DNA of 64,000 nt. Origin: a bacterium 1XD8-76. GTDB lineage: Bacteria; Bacillota; Clostridia; Lachnospirales; Lachnospiraceae. Position 1 is the stretch's first letter. Each line of letters starts with the position of its first letter. The notes under the pieces are model-generated. The model was not told the DNA's origin and searched no databases. It worked only from the letters and a program-made list of their open reading frames with translations. Below, piece by piece: positions 27,801-36,162 of this stretch. Made by a program: the position numbers and the translations under genes. The stretch lies in NCBI GenBank assembly GCA_003611955.1, contig RAZE01000012.1, positions 59,716-123,715 on the forward strand, in the 5' to 3' direction.

Positions 27801-29736
27801 CCCTCACTTCAAATTTAGTCTTCCACTTATCGGACTGCTCGATCACCAACAGCCCGGCCGGATGCCTTTGTTCCAGAATATAGTAAAAGCCTTCTCTCTC
27901 CAGAAATTCCGGATGGCACAGACTATAGTCGATGAACAGCTTCCAGACCGCCCTCCTGTCCTCCTCCGACATACTGCACAGCACGGCCTTCTGAAACAGG
28001 CGGTGGGCAAAAGTCCATTTCCCGTCCTCCCGGCATACGAAGACATCATAGAGGTAGGACACAAGCTGTTGAAATTCCACCTGCAAAAAACGCATACCGC
28101 CGACTGCCAAAATTCCTTCCAGCTCCTGCTCGGACAGACCGTATCTGGACAGGACCAAAAGGTTGAGGATCTCCTGAAACCAGCCCAGCCCAAAACGCAG
28201 TCCTGTCGTTCTCAACAGGTATTCCGCCATGGGTTCCACCTGATCCGGCATCTCAAGAAGCAGTTTCTCCATATACCGATGAAGCCCCTCCATACCGGGA
28301 GAAAACGTCTCCGCTGCTTCGAATTCTTTCTGATCCATCATGAAGTACCGCTGGAGCAACATCGACAGATACAGAGGATTTCCCGCCCCGGACTCCCGCA
28401 CAGTCATCTCCGTGATCATATGATCCAGCTTTTTGCCTCTCTTTAGTGCTGTCACATGGACCATATTCCTTCGTTCCACCATAGTAAATTTTTCAATCTG
28501 ACAGGTAAAAAAAGGCCAGACATAAGTCTTTACCGACTCTTCCACCGGATAATCCGAAAGAGCCGACAACACATAGTATAAATTCGGGCAAAAGTCGAGA
28601 ATATCCAGACGTTTGTCCTTCTCCTTTTCAAAAAGTTGATCGAGGGCGTCGATAAAACAGTAAATCTTTTTGCCCTCCGCCTGCTCCCCCAGAAAGCGCA
28701 GCCGCTCGTCTCCGTTATCCGTCTCCTCATGCGGCAGTCCGCAGATCTCCTCCAGTCGGTATATGACATACCCCTTTAATACATCCGGGCTCTGGCAGCC
28801 GGAATTTCCGGAAAAATAGAGAATCGTCTCCCACCCAAGCTTCCTGAGGACATTCTCCACCGAAGCCATGAGCGCACTCTTTCCGCTTCCGGCCTCCCCT
28901 TTTACGATCACCCGTTTCAGATAGGTCTCCGAAATATCCGGTATGCTCTCTTTCATGTGATCATACTGCCAGATCTGATCCAACGCCATAAGTTCCTCGC
29001 GATACCTGACTACATAGGAGGAAAGATACTGTTCCTTCATCCGCTCCATCTGGAGAAACAGCCGCTCCTTCGGATTTTTGATCTCCTGCCCGGCAAAATC
29101 TCTTTTTACCATCTGCGCAAGCAATTCATAAATTGCTTCCCCGAAAGCTTCCAACCCGCAGACTTTACCCTCCTCTGCATCCCAGCCGGCTTCATAGTCG
29201 AGGATAACCGCATCCGTTTTCGCCCGTATCTGCTCTTTTAACGCGTTTAGCCGCTCCCGGTGCATGGGACTCTCCGCATCATAGACAGATCTGTGCTCCG
29301 CATCTATCTCCCGGATAAGCTTGGGATCCCGAAAACAAAACACACATTTTTTCAGCGTCTCCTCCTCACTCAAAGCACCGTACCTGATCTCCAGATTCGT
29401 AATGCTCATCTGTTCTTCATACCAGGCGGTGACGCGCTCATCACGAAGGGATTCCACCAGTTGCTGTTCCGGGATCCATCCGTAACGCTCGCCGAGAAGT
29501 ACAATAATATACGGCCGGCACCTGTCAATAGCATCAATGCATACCCGCAGTACCAGATGACCGCTCTCCTCCTCCGACATCTCCACTGTGTCTACTCCCC
29601 AGCGCAGATCCAGTTCCTGAATGTCCTCGCCATATTCTCCGATTGCCCTGCGCAGTCTGGGAAATATCCGTTCGTGAAGCATGTCTCTCTCCGCCTGCAT
29701 ATCTTTAAAAGTACTGGATATAAAAACCGACTTCAT
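24826..29736 (-). CDS. DUF4062-STAND (NACHT-type) ATPase with long helical repeat region
   Basis: 1636 aa from the ATG at 29736 (GGGGGAGACAGG upstream); a start 27 nt earlier falls in the predicted -10 box. Residues 1-~100 are DUF4062: KSVFISSTFKDMQAERDML, LDLRWGVDT, CIDAIDRCRPYIIVLLGERYGW. A P-loop ATPase follows with Walker A GEAGSGKS at 280-287 and Walker B IYCFIDALDQL at ~358-368. Residues ~450-700 look like the winged-helix/helical part of STAND proteins (MEKLLLEMPDQVEPMAEYLLRTTGL, GLSEQELEGILAV). The last ~900 residues are mostly amphipathic helices with TPR character (LSYGQRAMELSGELL, EALYYARESVDMALKRQ, EALTACEKTEKAYADLAD). DUF4062-NACHT is the layout of eukaryotic TEP1/NPHP3 and of some bacterial STAND sensors. 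No separate effector gene is adjacent. Role in phage defence or signalling is inference. Confidence 0.85.
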   Translation of the reverse strand: MKSVFISSTFKDMQAERDMLHERIFPRLRRAIGEYGEDIQELDLRWGVDTVEMSEEESGHLVLRVCIDAIDRCRPYIIVLLGERYGWIPEQQLVESLRDERVTAWYEEQMSITNLEIRYGALSEEETLKKCVFCFRDPKLIREIDAEHRSVYDAESPMHRERLNALKEQIRAKTDAVILDYEAGWDAEEGKVCGLEAFGEAIYELLAQMVKRDFAGQEIKNPKERLFLQMERMKEQYLSSYVVRYREELMALDQIWQYDHMKESIPDISETYLKRVIVKGEAGSGKSALMASVENVLRKLGWETILYFSGNSGCQSPDVLKGYVIYRLEEICGLPHEETDNGDERLRFLGEQAEGKKIYCFIDALDQLFEKEKDKRLDILDFCPNLYYVLSALSDYPVEESVKTYVWPFFTCQIEKFTMVERRNMVHVTALKRGKKLDHMITEMTVRESGAGNPLYLSMLLQRYFMMDQKEFEAAETFSPGMEGLHRYMEKLLLEMPDQVEPMAEYLLRTTGLRFGLGWFQEILNLLVLSRYGLSEQELEGILAVGGMRFLQVEFQQLVSYLYDVFVCREDGKWTFAHRLFQKAVLCSMSEEDRRAVWKLFIDYSLCHPEFLEREGFYYILEQRHPAGLLVIEQSDKWKTKFEVRDFIGNLVVNDRANRAYFMDLNEKVQTGTLDEFWLSFNTDNYPPEFGEFLFSIWSGMMRRDTLSAAVKYRCAVSLAIYFHRQGDQAEEGFRLLQRAEKCCEDMPEPEKSRKLSDIYVMRAIWRLNSSMGEAWEEAEEEFTGALKMLEPFLEWENMEERREVLRQDFQNKADYASFCGEYRGIFQEGMLEECLRKIDCLEEEVVDESFERWRVDFCTMLTRAYQADKNYDAEKSLSYGQRAMELSGELLRKNGCLQNVKLRLSTIENYVYCFKKGFRYPYLEEYLLLTRDTYSRYPSAYWKRELAYAECYFAHAVEEAVQNRSKVFPENLRNKAQKCWEEGFRLFEELLKTDYARKVFHNYEVFLSEKASLDEKRGYNRQALRLAGRAREVIDEAVRTTGDFYRKERELRDLDLVMAKALCDLCRPEEALYYARESVDMALKRQEKTGKVFAQTADAHLVYARTLYCLRRDEEALTACEKTEKAYADLADGLESEEARKACAELNYIRSRINLEQGRQAPAEEYLEAFEAFCGKDKNSWEYGQSLILRADYLAVKGEGEQAKAVFEQAYAFWVSRSKSEKTWLTERADYSVWKKNGYIYRSNSRSETGYYRRAVYYRLYCLYKKTALEGSWDGRLVTVLSYIDEEPEDTFYAEWIWLPANIPAFARLTAMVPEEVRKKWMPQKLLERPEADPEKQAACIASGEATKSLPGERILRETIGLYRQVKDSYLDYRTLLSRSERLSRQFQLDREKAGERAGISEKQQNLFANERTAAVRAWYPLLELCGIVYRCRDSLTEKELENLYRLSRNCFLYAGGYEEQDPKSEERVAWNVSPLSGELLELLSAAFGEEKKLFSTAQAARKAQNICALERYRRTGEKRYIACRLRELSELNEFVRGRGEKERAKLAGDIAEFLEEALAQDGPKLADILFEFLEAHEVLKEKMYAGVLEKLREAFMTAVAQLPDENISLQEQAEDFWLSGYRMKWERRLEELRK

Positions 29737-29758
29737 CCCTGTCTCCCCCTTTATCTTT

Positions 29759-29787
29759 ATCATATCATATATAAAAAGTATCTACAA
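29759..29787 (-). promoter_or_regulatory. Predicted sigma-A promoter of the STAND gene
   Basis: On the minus strand TTGTAG, 17-nt spacer, TATGAT, about 22 nt before the chosen ATG. It indicates the gene is transcribed alone, apart from the PTS operon upstream. Confidence 0.5.
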
Positions 29788-29877
29788 TAAAGCCACCCTC
29801 AATATACACTTCCATTGAAACAGAAAAGACGCTACAGCCCTTATAATCCGAGCCATACCGCCTAATCTGAAATTATA

Positions 29878-30369
29878 TTACAGTATCAACTGATCAATAA
29901 AGGAGTCCAGTGATTTTGCATTCAGCAGAGAACGCAATTTTTGTTTATTCAATAAAGATTCCGTTATCAGTTCAAACACCTTATTAAATGCCAGACGTTC
30001 CTTCGGCCGAAAAGCCAGCAATAAAATCAGCTGAACCGGTGTATTATTCCACGAAATCGGCGTATCATTGATCAAAATATAGACACATGATCTCTTTTCA
30101 TGCATTTTCAATGTATGGGGTATCGCAAAATTCTCAAAACCTGTCGATGAGAGTTTCTCTCTCTCCCAAATACGTTTTTCAAAAGTGTCGTCGCAGACCC
30201 CTGCACTATAAAGTTTTGAACACATGTGATGAATCACTTCTTCTCTGGTCATATTACAGTCAATGTGCTCAAAAAATTCCGGAAACGTTATCTTTTTAAA
30301 TATATTACAAAAAGAATTTACCCTTTTATCTCTTTTCACTCTGTCTAATACCTGTTCTACCCTGAACAT
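29878..30369 (-). pseudogene. PTS EIIA-type C-terminal domain of the PRD regulator, out of frame
   Basis: 163 codons in the -1 frame relative to the regulator upstream, overlapping its stop by 13 nt. The piece is an EIIA (mannitol/fructose, PTS_EIIA_2) domain: TFPEFFEHIDCNMTREEVIHHM, the phosphorylatable His in ENFAIPH, and PVQLILLLAFRPKERLAF. In LicR/MtlR-type regulators this domain is fused at the C-terminus. It could be made by -1 slippage on T TTT TTT or by restart at the ATG at 30369, but no strong ribosome site precedes that ATG. A simple 1-nt loss in the T-run is as likely. Confidence 0.75.
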
Positions 30370-31775
30370 ATCCTGATCGGAAAAAAAGGAGTTATAATCA
30401 AATTAGGTTTTTGAATACCATTTGACAACTGGCAGGTAGTCAAAATCAAATCAGCTTCCACGTACTCCTCCAGATATTCTTCCGATGAGACAATGCCCAT
30501 GAGATAGACTCGCTTTTTCAACATGGATTCGATTCTTTTTTGCAGAATCTGGGCATTCGACAGATAAGAGGGACAGTTTAAAACGATTTTGATCCTTGAC
30601 TGGTAATCTCTGCTCTCCTCCAACGCATTTCCCAGATAAAAAGCCACATAAGAGATCTCATCGTCATTGACATACAACGCCATTTTCTCCACTAATACGC
30701 TGCACAAATTCACTGCGATATCATATACCAACGGACAATCTTTTTTGATATATTCTTTCAACGGATTATGGCTGAAATGTCTGGTTCTGGCACGCAAAAT
30801 AAGTTTCTTCATATGCAGGGAAAACCGTAGTTCCGCTTCCTTGTCATCCAGAATAATCCCAAAATCTTCTTTTAATCTCTGCAGCATAATTTCCATGATT
30901 TCTATCGTTTCGCTTCCCGCCAGATCATGGAATATATCTATTTTCTTTTCCTGCGGAATGATCGACGAAGTCTGTGCATACAAGACACTTGCCATGTCCA
31001 ATATTTCAGTTTCTTCAAATAATAGATGAAAATGTTCCCCAAGTTCTCTGTAAAGACCTTCCGCCATAGCATAGATATGCCCGGGAATCGACAGCTTTTC
31101 ATAATATACCGTGGAATCTATCGTCTCGCCTTTCATCACCTGATTAATCGCAATCGCCGTCTCCAAAAGTATTTCTGTGACAGCATACTCCTGGGCAAAA
31201 TAATGATTTTTTGAAAGTATATTCTGTAGTATTGTTTCGATCAGAGAAAAATTGATATCCGGAAAAATCTTTTGCAGGGATTCCCTGTCTATCCCCTGTG
31301 ATTCCTCATACACGATATCGCTCATCATATGTCTTTTGCTTCTTTCTCCGCCAACGATGCAGAGCCTGTTTCCTTCTTTGCAAAGCTCCAGATTATATTT
31401 GGAAAACATCCTCCGCATCCGATTTAAGACAAGCTGAAAAGTGGATTCACTGATAAACAGCTCGTCATAAATATCATAAATATCCAAATCCTTTCCGGTT
31501 TTAAGAAGACGGGTTGCCAGATAGACAGCCCGCTCCTTATTATTCTGTGGAATATCTTCATTTTTCTTTTCCAGCAAGTCTTTTGCCAGTTCCTGATCTA
31601 CACAGTACCCCTTAGCAGAAGAAGCGACAATATCAGGATACTCGGCCATCAGCTGCGAAACATAATTTCGTATACTCCTTACCGATACATTCATCTTTTC
31701 CGCCAGAACAGACGCCGTCATGCTCTCATCCGATTCTGCCAATATTTTTAACAGTTGTTCCTGTCTTCGATGCAT
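30357..31775 (-). pseudogene. PRD-containing transcriptional regulator (LicR/MtlR type), frameshifted before its EIIA domain
   Basis: 472 codons from the ATG at 31775 (GAGGAAAAGACC upstream), 13 nt after the GH1 gene. N-terminal HTH_11 (RRQEQLLKILAESDESM, LAEKMNVSVRSIRNYVSQL) and a second winged helix, two PRD domains (residues ~190-290, ~300-400, with HFLLFEETEILDMASVLY and DEISYVAFYLGNALEES), then an EIIB-GatB-like domain (KIVLNCPSYLSNAQILQKRIES). Phosphorylation of the PRD histidines by the PTS normally sets activity on the local operon. The frame ends at PFFPIRICSG just after a run of seven T; with one extra base the reading continues without gap into the EIIA domain. It is the last gene of the celC-celA-celB-GH1 operon. 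Could still be active without EIIA. Confidence 0.8.
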
Positions 31776-31788
31776 GGTCTTTTCCTCG

Positions 31789-33225
31789 CTAAAAATCCAG
31801 CTTTTCTCCATTACTTTCAATCACTTGCCTGTACCAGTAAAATGACTTTTTCGGATATCTCTTCAACGTTCCGGAACCGTCATTATTTTTATCAACGTAG
31901 ATGAATCCATAGCGCTTTTTCATTTCTCCGGTCGTCGCAGAAATCAGATCGATCGGCCCCCACATCAGATACCCGATACAATTCACATGATCCTCTTTTA
32001 TTGCCTTTTTCATTTCTTTAAAATGACTGCTGAGATACTCTATCCGGTAATCATCCTGCACTGTCCCGTCTTCCAGCTCGTCGTATGCGCCGATACCGTT
32101 TTCCGTTATTATAACCGGCTTCCTGTACCTCTGCTCAAAAAACCGCAGCGCATACCGCAGTCCCACCGGATCAATGGTCCATCCCCAGCTGCTTTTTTCC
32201 AGTAAAGGATTGTGATATCCGCCGTACATATCCGGTGTCTCTCCCTCCAACGGCTCTCTTCCCACGGCTGCACTGGCATAATAGTTTAATCCGATGAAAT
32301 CCAGTCGGTTTCTCATAAAAAATCCCGCATCTTCCGGAAATACTTCCACCTGAAATCCTCTGGTTTTATATTCTTTTATTTTTCGCTCAGGAAACCTTCC
32401 CAAACACATGGCATCGATCTGTACCACTTCGTCTTCCATACAGTCCAGCGCTTTTACAGAGTCCTCCGGATGGCAGCTGAGCGCATAAAAAGGTTCAAAG
32501 CCAAACACACAGCCTATCTTAAAATCGGGGTTAATCTTATGCCCTTCCTCAATTGCCATGACACTGGCAACCGTCATATTATAAGTGCACCGCGCCATCA
32601 CGGCATCTACCTCGGAAGGATCTGATTTCGAGCACGCCAAACCTGTAACCATATAGCTCATCAGTTCATCGTGTTCACGTTTCACTTTGGTCTCCAGATG
32701 ATTCATCTCATTAAAAGTAGCCCACCAGGTGACGATATCCTTATACTCCTTAAACACTGTTCTGCAGTATTTTAAATAGAGTTCTATTGTCTTCCTGTTA
32801 TTCCATGATCCATATTTTCGAACGATCGCTTCCGGCAGCTCAAAATGATAAAGCGTTACGATCAGTTCTATATTGTGATCGCGCAGAGCGGTAAGCACCT
32901 TCCTGTAAAAGAAAAGTCCTTCCTCGTTCGAGTGCTCTTCCTCCCCTGTCGGATAAATCCGCGACCAGTCGACGGAAATCCGCAGAGCCGTAAATCCCAT
33001 CTCCGAAAAAAGTTTGATATCTTCCTCATATCTGTGATAGAAATCAATTCCTGTGTGGGAAGGATACTCATACCCTTCCAAACATTTTTCATGTATCTGC
33101 CGCGGTTTCTCATAAGTTCCGGCAGTTACTTTATCCATAATTGCCAGTCCCTTCCGGCCTTCCTGAAAACCGCCTTCGCACTGGTGGGCGGCAATACTGC
33201 CGCCCCAAAAAAAACGTTTATTCAT
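31789..33225 (-). CDS. GH1 6-phospho-beta-glucosidase
   Basis: 478 aa, family GH1. Hydrolyses cellobiose-6-phosphate or related phospho-beta-glucosides after PTS uptake. Catalytic acid/base Glu is in WWATFNEMN (usual NEP/NEM motif) and the nucleophile Glu in VIITENGIGAYD; WDLPQ-like YHFELPEAIVRKYGSWNNRKT precedes them, and FYHRYEEDIKLFSEMGFTALRISVDWSRIYP marks the barrel start. SWGWTIDPVGLRYALRFF is typical of phospho-glucosidases. It follows celB by 13 nt and precedes the PRD regulator. Confidence 0.92.
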   Translation of the reverse strand: MNKRFFWGGSIAAHQCEGGFQEGRKGLAIMDKVTAGTYEKPRQIHEKCLEGYEYPSHTGIDFYHRYEEDIKLFSEMGFTALRISVDWSRIYPTGEEEHSNEEGLFFYRKVLTALRDHNIELIVTLYHFELPEAIVRKYGSWNNRKTIELYLKYCRTVFKEYKDIVTWWATFNEMNHLETKVKREHDELMSYMVTGLACSKSDPSEVDAVMARCTYNMTVASVMAIEEGHKINPDFKIGCVFGFEPFYALSCHPEDSVKALDCMEDEVVQIDAMCLGRFPERKIKEYKTRGFQVEVFPEDAGFFMRNRLDFIGLNYYASAAVGREPLEGETPDMYGGYHNPLLEKSSWGWTIDPVGLRYALRFFEQRYRKPVIITENGIGAYDELEDGTVQDDYRIEYLSSHFKEMKKAIKEDHVNCIGYLMWGPIDLISATTGEMKKRYGFIYVDKNNDGSGTLKRYPKKSFYWYRQVIESNGEKLDF

Positions 33226-33238
33226 CTGCTCTCCTCAC

Positions 33239-34477
33239 TTATGCTTCCGCTGCCTTTTCTTCCTCTTCCTCTTTCACACACTGATTATCATATACTTTGA
33301 AAAATGGATAATAAATCAAAGCCGACACCGCCAGTACAACAACCACCAGTATGTAAATCTTCCAGTCATAGTTCACCAGGTAGGACATAATAAACGGCGC
33401 ATACCAGAAGGTAAATACGGAGGAAGGAATGGCAACCAGTCCGCTGCTCATGCTGAGCCAGACGATAATCGGAATAATAATCCCGGAAATCCACATGGGG
33501 ATCATCAGAATCGGATTAAAAGCTACCGAGCCAAACACGATCGGCTCATTGATGTTCAACAGAGAAGGCAGAAGTGCCGTCCGCCCCAAGCCTTTCAATT
33601 TTTTGGATTTTGCCAAAAATGCAAACATCACACAGAGCATCAGAGTTGATCCAAAACCGCCAAACATGGTCAGATACATGGTTTCGTTTGTCGCGATATA
33701 AGTCGCCGCCTCCCCTGCCGCAACTTTTTCCGCATTCAGCATTACTGCGTTGAGATAAATTGGGTAATATAATCCATAAATCAACCATGTACTGATCCCG
33801 AAGGTGTACAAGAAGCATCCCAGGAAACTAATGACGACAAGACCTCCGAAACTCAGCGCACTGTCCATAATTGGCTGCAGCAGCATGGATATAAGCCCAT
33901 ACAGATCCAGCCCCAACAAATTGCAGAAAACGAATCCCACAAGCATAACGCCCAAAATCGGAATAATGCTGTCAAAACTGTCCGCGAGGAATTTGGGCAT
34001 TGTAGGATTATTTTTGAAAAGCGTGATCTTATCGCTCATCAACAGAATAAACGCCACTATGATTCCCGCAAAGATAGCAATAAAAATACCACCACTTCCG
34101 ATTCTGGAAGTATCCAGTAATAACATGCCGTCTTCATTGAAGGAAGGCACGCTCATCATAATAAAAAATGCAATACCGAGACATCCTGCCTGCTTTTTAT
34201 ATTTATTCTTACGTTTTTTCTCCAGAATAGACATGGGCATAAGGTATGCCACGAACAAACTGATAATTCCGATAGAAAAACTGGTAATGTAACTGCAGTC
34301 CGGGATCCATGTCCAGTTTTCTCCCAGCGCAGAAATAATTGAAACAAAAGAACTCACGAGAATAATCGGCATAATTGCTATCATCGTATCCTGAATAGAC
34401 GCAATATACGGATTTCTCACTATTTTATTCATTTTTGGTGCAAAGGAATTATTCATCCATTCTATTAGTTTTTTCAA
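33239..34477 (-). CDS. celB: PTS lactose/cellobiose-type EIIC permease
   Basis: 412 aa, about ten membrane helices. The membrane channel of a cellobiose/lactose/chitobiose family PTS. Recognised by KKLIEWMNNSFAPKMNKIVRNPYIASIQDTMIAIMPIILVSS at the start and the conserved NINEPIVFGSVAFNPILMIPM block near residue 290. The C-terminus is acidic (EEEEEKAAEA). Operon order EIIA > EIIB > EIIC > GH1 points to a beta-glucoside. The exact sugar cannot be read. The gap to celA is 19 nt. Confidence 0.9.
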   Translation of the reverse strand: MKKLIEWMNNSFAPKMNKIVRNPYIASIQDTMIAIMPIILVSSFVSIISALGENWTWIPDCSYITSFSIGIISLFVAYLMPMSILEKKRKNKYKKQAGCLGIAFFIMMSVPSFNEDGMLLLDTSRIGSGGIFIAIFAGIIVAFILLMSDKITLFKNNPTMPKFLADSFDSIIPILGVMLVGFVFCNLLGLDLYGLISMLLQPIMDSALSFGGLVVISFLGCFLYTFGISTWLIYGLYYPIYLNAVMLNAEKVAAGEAATYIATNETMYLTMFGGFGSTLMLCVMFAFLAKSKKLKGLGRTALLPSLLNINEPIVFGSVAFNPILMIPMWISGIIIPIIVWLSMSSGLVAIPSSVFTFWYAPFIMSYLVNYDWKIYILVVVVLAVSALIYYPFFKVYDNQCVKEEEEEKAAEA

Positions 34478-34496
34478 AATCTTTACCCCCTGTCTC

Positions 34497-34802
34497 TTAT
34501 TTATCTATCATCTGTTTTGCATACTCCAATGTCTTTTCTCCGTCCAACGTCGCGTAATACTGCTCCGGAATAAACTCAAACGGAATCCCTTCCGGATTTA
34601 GGATCTCCTCTAACTCCTTTTCCATGTATCTCAAATGTGGTCCAAACAGTACTACATTCACATCATCAAGACAGTCTTCCAGCTCCGTCTCACTGATCGC
34701 ATCAACCGAAGCATCTATCCCCTGCTGCTTTGCACTCATCCTCATTTTCTGACACAAAAATCCACTGGAAGCCCCGCCTCCGCAAACCAATAATATCTTC
34801 AT
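34497..34802 (-). CDS. celA: PTS cellobiose-type EIIB
   Basis: 101 aa from the ATG at 34802 behind AAAGGAGGAGATTTTT; the frame extends upstream to a GTG, but the AGGAGG lies inside that extension. The phosphocysteine is in LLVCGGGASSGFLC near the N-terminus, and the fold continues VNVVLFGPHLRYMEKELEEIL, typical of the lactose/cellobiose EIIB family. It passes phosphate from EIIA to the sugar held in EIIC. Confidence 0.92.
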   Translation of the reverse strand: MKILLVCGGGASSGFLCQKMRMSAKQQGIDASVDAISETELEDCLDDVNVVLFGPHLRYMEKELEEILNPEGIPFEFIPEQYYATLDGEKTLEYAKQMIDK

Positions 34803-34819
34803 AAAAATCTCCTCCTTTC

Positions 34820-35143
34820 TCACCGCTGCTTCTCTGACAGATTTCTGCTTAGTTTTATAATATGTCCTGTCAGGTTGATCTCACTGAACACAGTCATCAT
34901 GGTATCCTGCGCATGGGCGAAAAGTACATTGTATTCAAAAGGCTCTCCGGCTGTCGCGCCCTGAATGCATTCTGTCTGGATATGATGCGCCGCTACAATT
35001 GCCTTTTTCGCCTCTGCATGAAGCTCTGCCGCCTTCTCATAATTCCCTTCTTCCGCCTGTTCCAGCGCCTTCATACAAAAATCACGTGCTTCCCCCGATG
35101 AAATGATTATCTGCATCGATTTCTCCACTAATTTTTCATCCAT
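34820..35143 (-). CDS. celC: PTS lactose/cellobiose-type EIIA
   Basis: 107 aa, all-helical EIIA of the lactose/cellobiose family. The phosphohistidine is in NVLFAHAQDTMMT; SGEARDFCMKALEQAEEGNYEKA is the usual first helix pair. It is the first gene of the PTS operon, with GTGAGG before the ATG. Its 228-nt upstream region is shared with the divergent tlpA-like gene. I see no consensus -35/-10 pair for this direction, in keeping with a promoter that needs the PRD activator. Confidence 0.92.
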   Translation of the reverse strand: MDEKLVEKSMQIIISSGEARDFCMKALEQAEEGNYEKAAELHAEAKKAIVAAHHIQTECIQGATAGEPFEYNVLFAHAQDTMMTVFSEINLTGHIIKLSRNLSEKQR

Positions 35144-35301
35144 TTTGATAACCTCACTAATCCTGCTAGAATCCGTTTAAAACATTTGTTTTCTCATCAA
35201 GTATGTCGACTTTACTTGTTGTATTTATTTTTGCATGGATATACTCCCCGGTCAAACTATCTTTTGCACCCTATAGATAGGAAAATTATTAAAAAGAATG
35301 C

Positions 35302-35330
35302 TTGGGAATTTTCTGAAAATCTGCTATAGT
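35302..35330 (+). promoter_or_regulatory. Predicted sigma-A promoter of the tlpA-CXXC-ferredoxin-MATE operon
   Basis: TTGGGA, 17-nt spacer, TATAGT, about 35 nt upstream of the ATG at 35372. Confidence 0.5.
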
Positions 35331-35371
35331 AGTGAACAGAATAAAATAAATGACAAAAAGGAGGAATCACT

Positions 35372-35980
35372 TTGAAAACAAAAAATACGATATTCTCTCT
35401 TTCCATGGTCCTGCTTCTCAACGCCCTTCTACTGACCGCCTGCGGAGGTACAGGAGAAAATGCAGACCGTCAAAATACTCCGGAAACAGAAAAAACGGCA
35501 TCATCAGAGCAAAGTGCGGAGGACGACTCCGTCTCCTATCTGCCTCTGTCTGTGGGCGATGCGGCGCCGGACTTTACCGCTGTTTTGACCGACGGCACCG
35601 AATTTACTCTCTCCGAGCAGCAGGGAAAAGTCGTCCTGCTAAACTTCTGGGCAACATGGTGCGGTCCCTGTGTCCGGGAAATGCCTGCTTTTGAAAAACT
35701 TTACGGGGAATACGGGGAAGATGTCGCCATTCTCGCCGTCAACTGTATGGAGAGCGAGGATATCGTGAAAGCTTTCCAGGACGAAAACGGTTATACCTTT
35801 CCGATCGCCTGTGATCCCGAGGGTGATGTCTCCCTGAAATATCCTTCCCAGGGGATCCCCTACACACTTGTGATCGACGAGGAAGGCATCATTCAGAATA
35901 TCTACGTCGGCGCCGCCGATGCGGAGACGCAGTATCTGGAATATAAGGGAGCCATTGACGCGGTCTCCGAGGGAGAATAA
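35372..35980 (+). CDS. TlpA-like thiol-disulfide oxidoreductase lipoprotein
   Basis: 202 aa. A signal peptide with lipobox LLTACGG places the mature protein, anchored by Cys-24 or so, on the outer face of the membrane; a ~35-residue flexible linker rich in Glu, Thr and Ser follows. The thioredoxin fold starts at VGDAAPDFTAVLTDG, with the redox motif NFWATWCGPCVREMP and the cis-Pro in QGIPYTLVIDEEG. It most likely reduces or oxidises thiols of exported or membrane proteins. It heads an operon with a 54-aa CXXC protein and a polyferredoxin membrane protein, which suggests electrons cross the membrane to it. AAAGGAGG lies before the ATG. Confidence 0.92.
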   Translation: MKTKNTIFSLSMVLLLNALLLTACGGTGENADRQNTPETEKTASSEQSAEDDSVSYLPLSVGDAAPDFTAVLTDGTEFTLSEQQGKVVLLNFWATWCGPCVREMPAFEKLYGEYGEDVAILAVNCMESEDIVKAFQDENGYTFPIACDPEGDVSLKYPSQGIPYTLVIDEEGIIQNIYVGAADAETQYLEYKGAIDAVSEGE

Positions 35981-35982
35981 TT

Positions 35983-36147
35983 ATGCGGACACAAAAGCAG
36001 CGTAACTTTTCAACAGGAAAATGGATCAGGGGAGGCATCCTCACTGCCGCTGTCGTTCTGCTTGTTCTCGGTATTGTCCAAAGCGGACACATGGACGTGA
36101 GGAACAAGGCTATCCGCATCTGCTATGAATGCATTGGAATTGGGTAA
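35983..36147 (+). CDS. Small membrane protein with CXXC motif (CD1871A-like)
   Basis: 54 aa, too short for most gene finders. It starts 2 nt after the TlpA-like stop, with GGGAG 7 nt upstream of the ATG. A positively charged N-terminus, one membrane helix (GGILTAAVVLLVLGIVQSG), then NKAIRICYECIGIG ending in a CYEC motif. This fits the short CXXC family that I recall named after C. difficile CD1871A, found next to TlpA-like and 4Fe-4S membrane proteins. The Cys pair would lie just outside the membrane, a good position for passing electrons or disulfides between the neighbouring redox proteins. The role is inferred from position. Confidence 0.85.
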   Translation: MRTQKQRNFSTGKWIRGGILTAAVVLLVLGIVQSGHMDVRNKAIRICYECIGIG

Positions 36148-36162
36148 AGGAGCTTTTATGCG

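Noticed and set aside
35144..35301. Sigma-54 or strong sigma-A promoter for the PTS operon
   Set aside because: No GG-N10-GC element; the TTGACC at this place has only AAAAAT at the proper distance, too weak to call.
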